A stretch of DNA of 64,000 nt from Antitrichia curtipendula (taxonomy: Eukaryota; Streptophyta; Bryopsida; Hypnales; Leucodontaceae): contig OX579641.1 in NCBI GenBank assembly GCA_951230915.1, positions 14,362,254 to 14,426,253 of the forward strand, in the 5' to 3' direction. The translations under genes were made by a program, and so were the position numbers. Below the pieces are notes generated by a model that ran no database searches, had not been told where the DNA came from, and was given only the letters and a program-made list of their open reading frames with translations. Below are positions 62,730 through 64,000 of this stretch, piece by piece (within the stretch, counting starts at the first letter, position 1; each line of letters starts with the position of its first letter).

Positions 62730-64000
62730 TCAGTGAAGCTGCATAGTTGAAGAAGAATGGACATGGCAGTGTGTGGGTGGAAAGCAAAACATGACTGTCA
62801 GTGAAGCTGCATAAATGGACATGGCAGTGTGTGGGTGAAAAGCATCCCAAGCCTTACCTCAAAAAACTGTGATGAAGCAAGTCTATAATAAATTCGCAAA
62901 AATCATGTGGTTTAGCCGACGCTCCCTAAACAGGCCCAGCTTCTCAACGGAACATCAACGCACAAGTGTGGATTATAGGGCGCATTTGAAACAGCCTTGC
63001 CAGTGAAGGGCTGCATTTTTCAACAAGACAACACAGAAGCAAAGTAATTACATCATTCTCAAAGTACACTAATAGTGTGTGTGACACTAATTTACCAAAA
63101 TCACACTATGTAAAATTAGTGCCGATGGAAATGTTTCAGTATTGTTCCAAGTTTCATAGAAATAAAACTTTTAGGGTGACGCTAATTTTCTACAGTAGGT
63201 AATGCTAATTTTCACCCTCACAAAATTAATAGGACAAAGCAGTGTACCTCCCCCAGTCTCTTAGCATGCATAAAACTTAGTCCCTCATTCTCTCTCGCAG
63301 GACTTAAATGTCTCATTTCATCCTACCAAAGGCCTACCTACACAAGCAGACTCCGTCACCGTATCATGGATCCACTTGCACAGACACACACCAATCACAA
63401 CAGAACACAAAAGGAACCCCACCCTAACCGAATCTGCTCTCTTCTCAGATGTTCGGTGAACTTCTGTTGAACGACATAACGGATTCTATGCACCACAGAC
63501 GCAATCACAAGCGTGCAAAATGCGAGACAGGCGTTGCTAAAAAATAGCACCACTAGCGTTCACTCTCAAACACTCATTCCAGGCTCGTCAGCTTGAGGAA
63601 ATCAGTGGAGTAATCAGGAGTACTGAATGCAGCAGAGAAGTGAGGTTAATTACCTCGAAACAGAAGCGCACCACACAAACAATATTGTCGGCAAGGGTTT
63701 CAACGCATGCAAACCCCAGGCACCATGTCAAAGCTGGATGGGCACTTGAAAAGATCGGTTCACAGCACAAAAGAACGGACGGAAAACGCAGTCTCAAGAA
63801 ATGGCAAGACAAAGTCCATCTAGCGAGGCATCGCTCTGACTCATCAAACCCCTGCTGCGAAAGATGGTGGAGGAAAGCTTCGCAAGTCGCCCAAATCGGC
63901 GAAGACATGTCCTGTGATCTCAGAGCATCCCCACCAGGGAGTTCTCTTTCCCTAAACTCGGGACCTCAATCCAGTCAACCTTGACTTTATAGGGATGAGA
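62730..64000 (-). repeat. Leader-like repeat unit C
   Basis: It has AAAAGCATCCCAA, GCCTTACCTCA (donor at 62857-62856) and AACAGGCCCAGC. From 63287 it matches the distal part of unit B, and from 63548 it matches 60240-60620 of unit A. Units B and C differ by about 650 bp of extra DNA in B. The unit runs to the window edge. A 41 bp local duplication (AAAACATGACTGTCAGTGAA at 62717 and about 62787) lies at its start. Confidence 0.7.

Noticed and set aside
62284..62736. 150-codon plus-strand open frame
   Set aside because: Translation of the ATTTCATCC-type low-complexity tract; repetitive His/Pro/Ser/Phe pattern without domain.

Overview
This is an AT-rich plant nuclear segment with no bacterial or organellar signature: genes are split by GT-AG introns, and the intergenic DNA is made of nested transposons, foldback elements and old gene remnants. 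The recognisable genes (a ROCO GTPase of the LRR-Roc-COR type, a TPR-CHAT protein and a SURNod19-family protein) together suggest a non-seed land plant, most likely a moss. That placement is an inference from gene content.

Two gene models can be read end to end. A SURNod19-family secreted protein lies on the + strand (16333-19673, four exons, about 419 aa). A ROCO family GTPase lies on the - strand (57350-51887, five exons, about 1313 aa). Its Walker A motif is assembled across an intron, and its exon 3/4 junction is non-canonical. Upstream of it (59.7-63.96 kb) a leader-like segment with a splice donor occurs three times.

0.8-14.2 kb holds a decayed TPR-CHAT (caspase-like) gene on the - strand. 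It has several frameshifts and is cut by a 2.35 kb transposon just after the CHAT His-Gly motif. A second, partial copy of its 3' end lies at 10.97-13.37 kb. 14.7-16.3 kb carries transposons and foldbacks upstream of SURNod19. 21.1-24.1 kb holds a degenerate hAT-like transposase on the - strand. 24.5-34 kb is mostly unassigned AT-rich DNA with small TIR elements. 33.7-40.5 kb contains unrecognised, broken coding remnants, one interrupted by a 217 bp CACTA-type hairpin.

40.7-50.9 kb is a transposon nest. Non-autonomous elements with 4 bp TTAA-like target duplications and CCC(C/T)TA termini sit inside one another, with a solo-LTR-like insertion at the centre. The net length of each interrupted element matches an intact relative elsewhere in the window, which supports the reconstruction.

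No rRNA, tRNA, CRISPR array or replication origin was recognised. All calls come from reading the sequence; no database search was possible.
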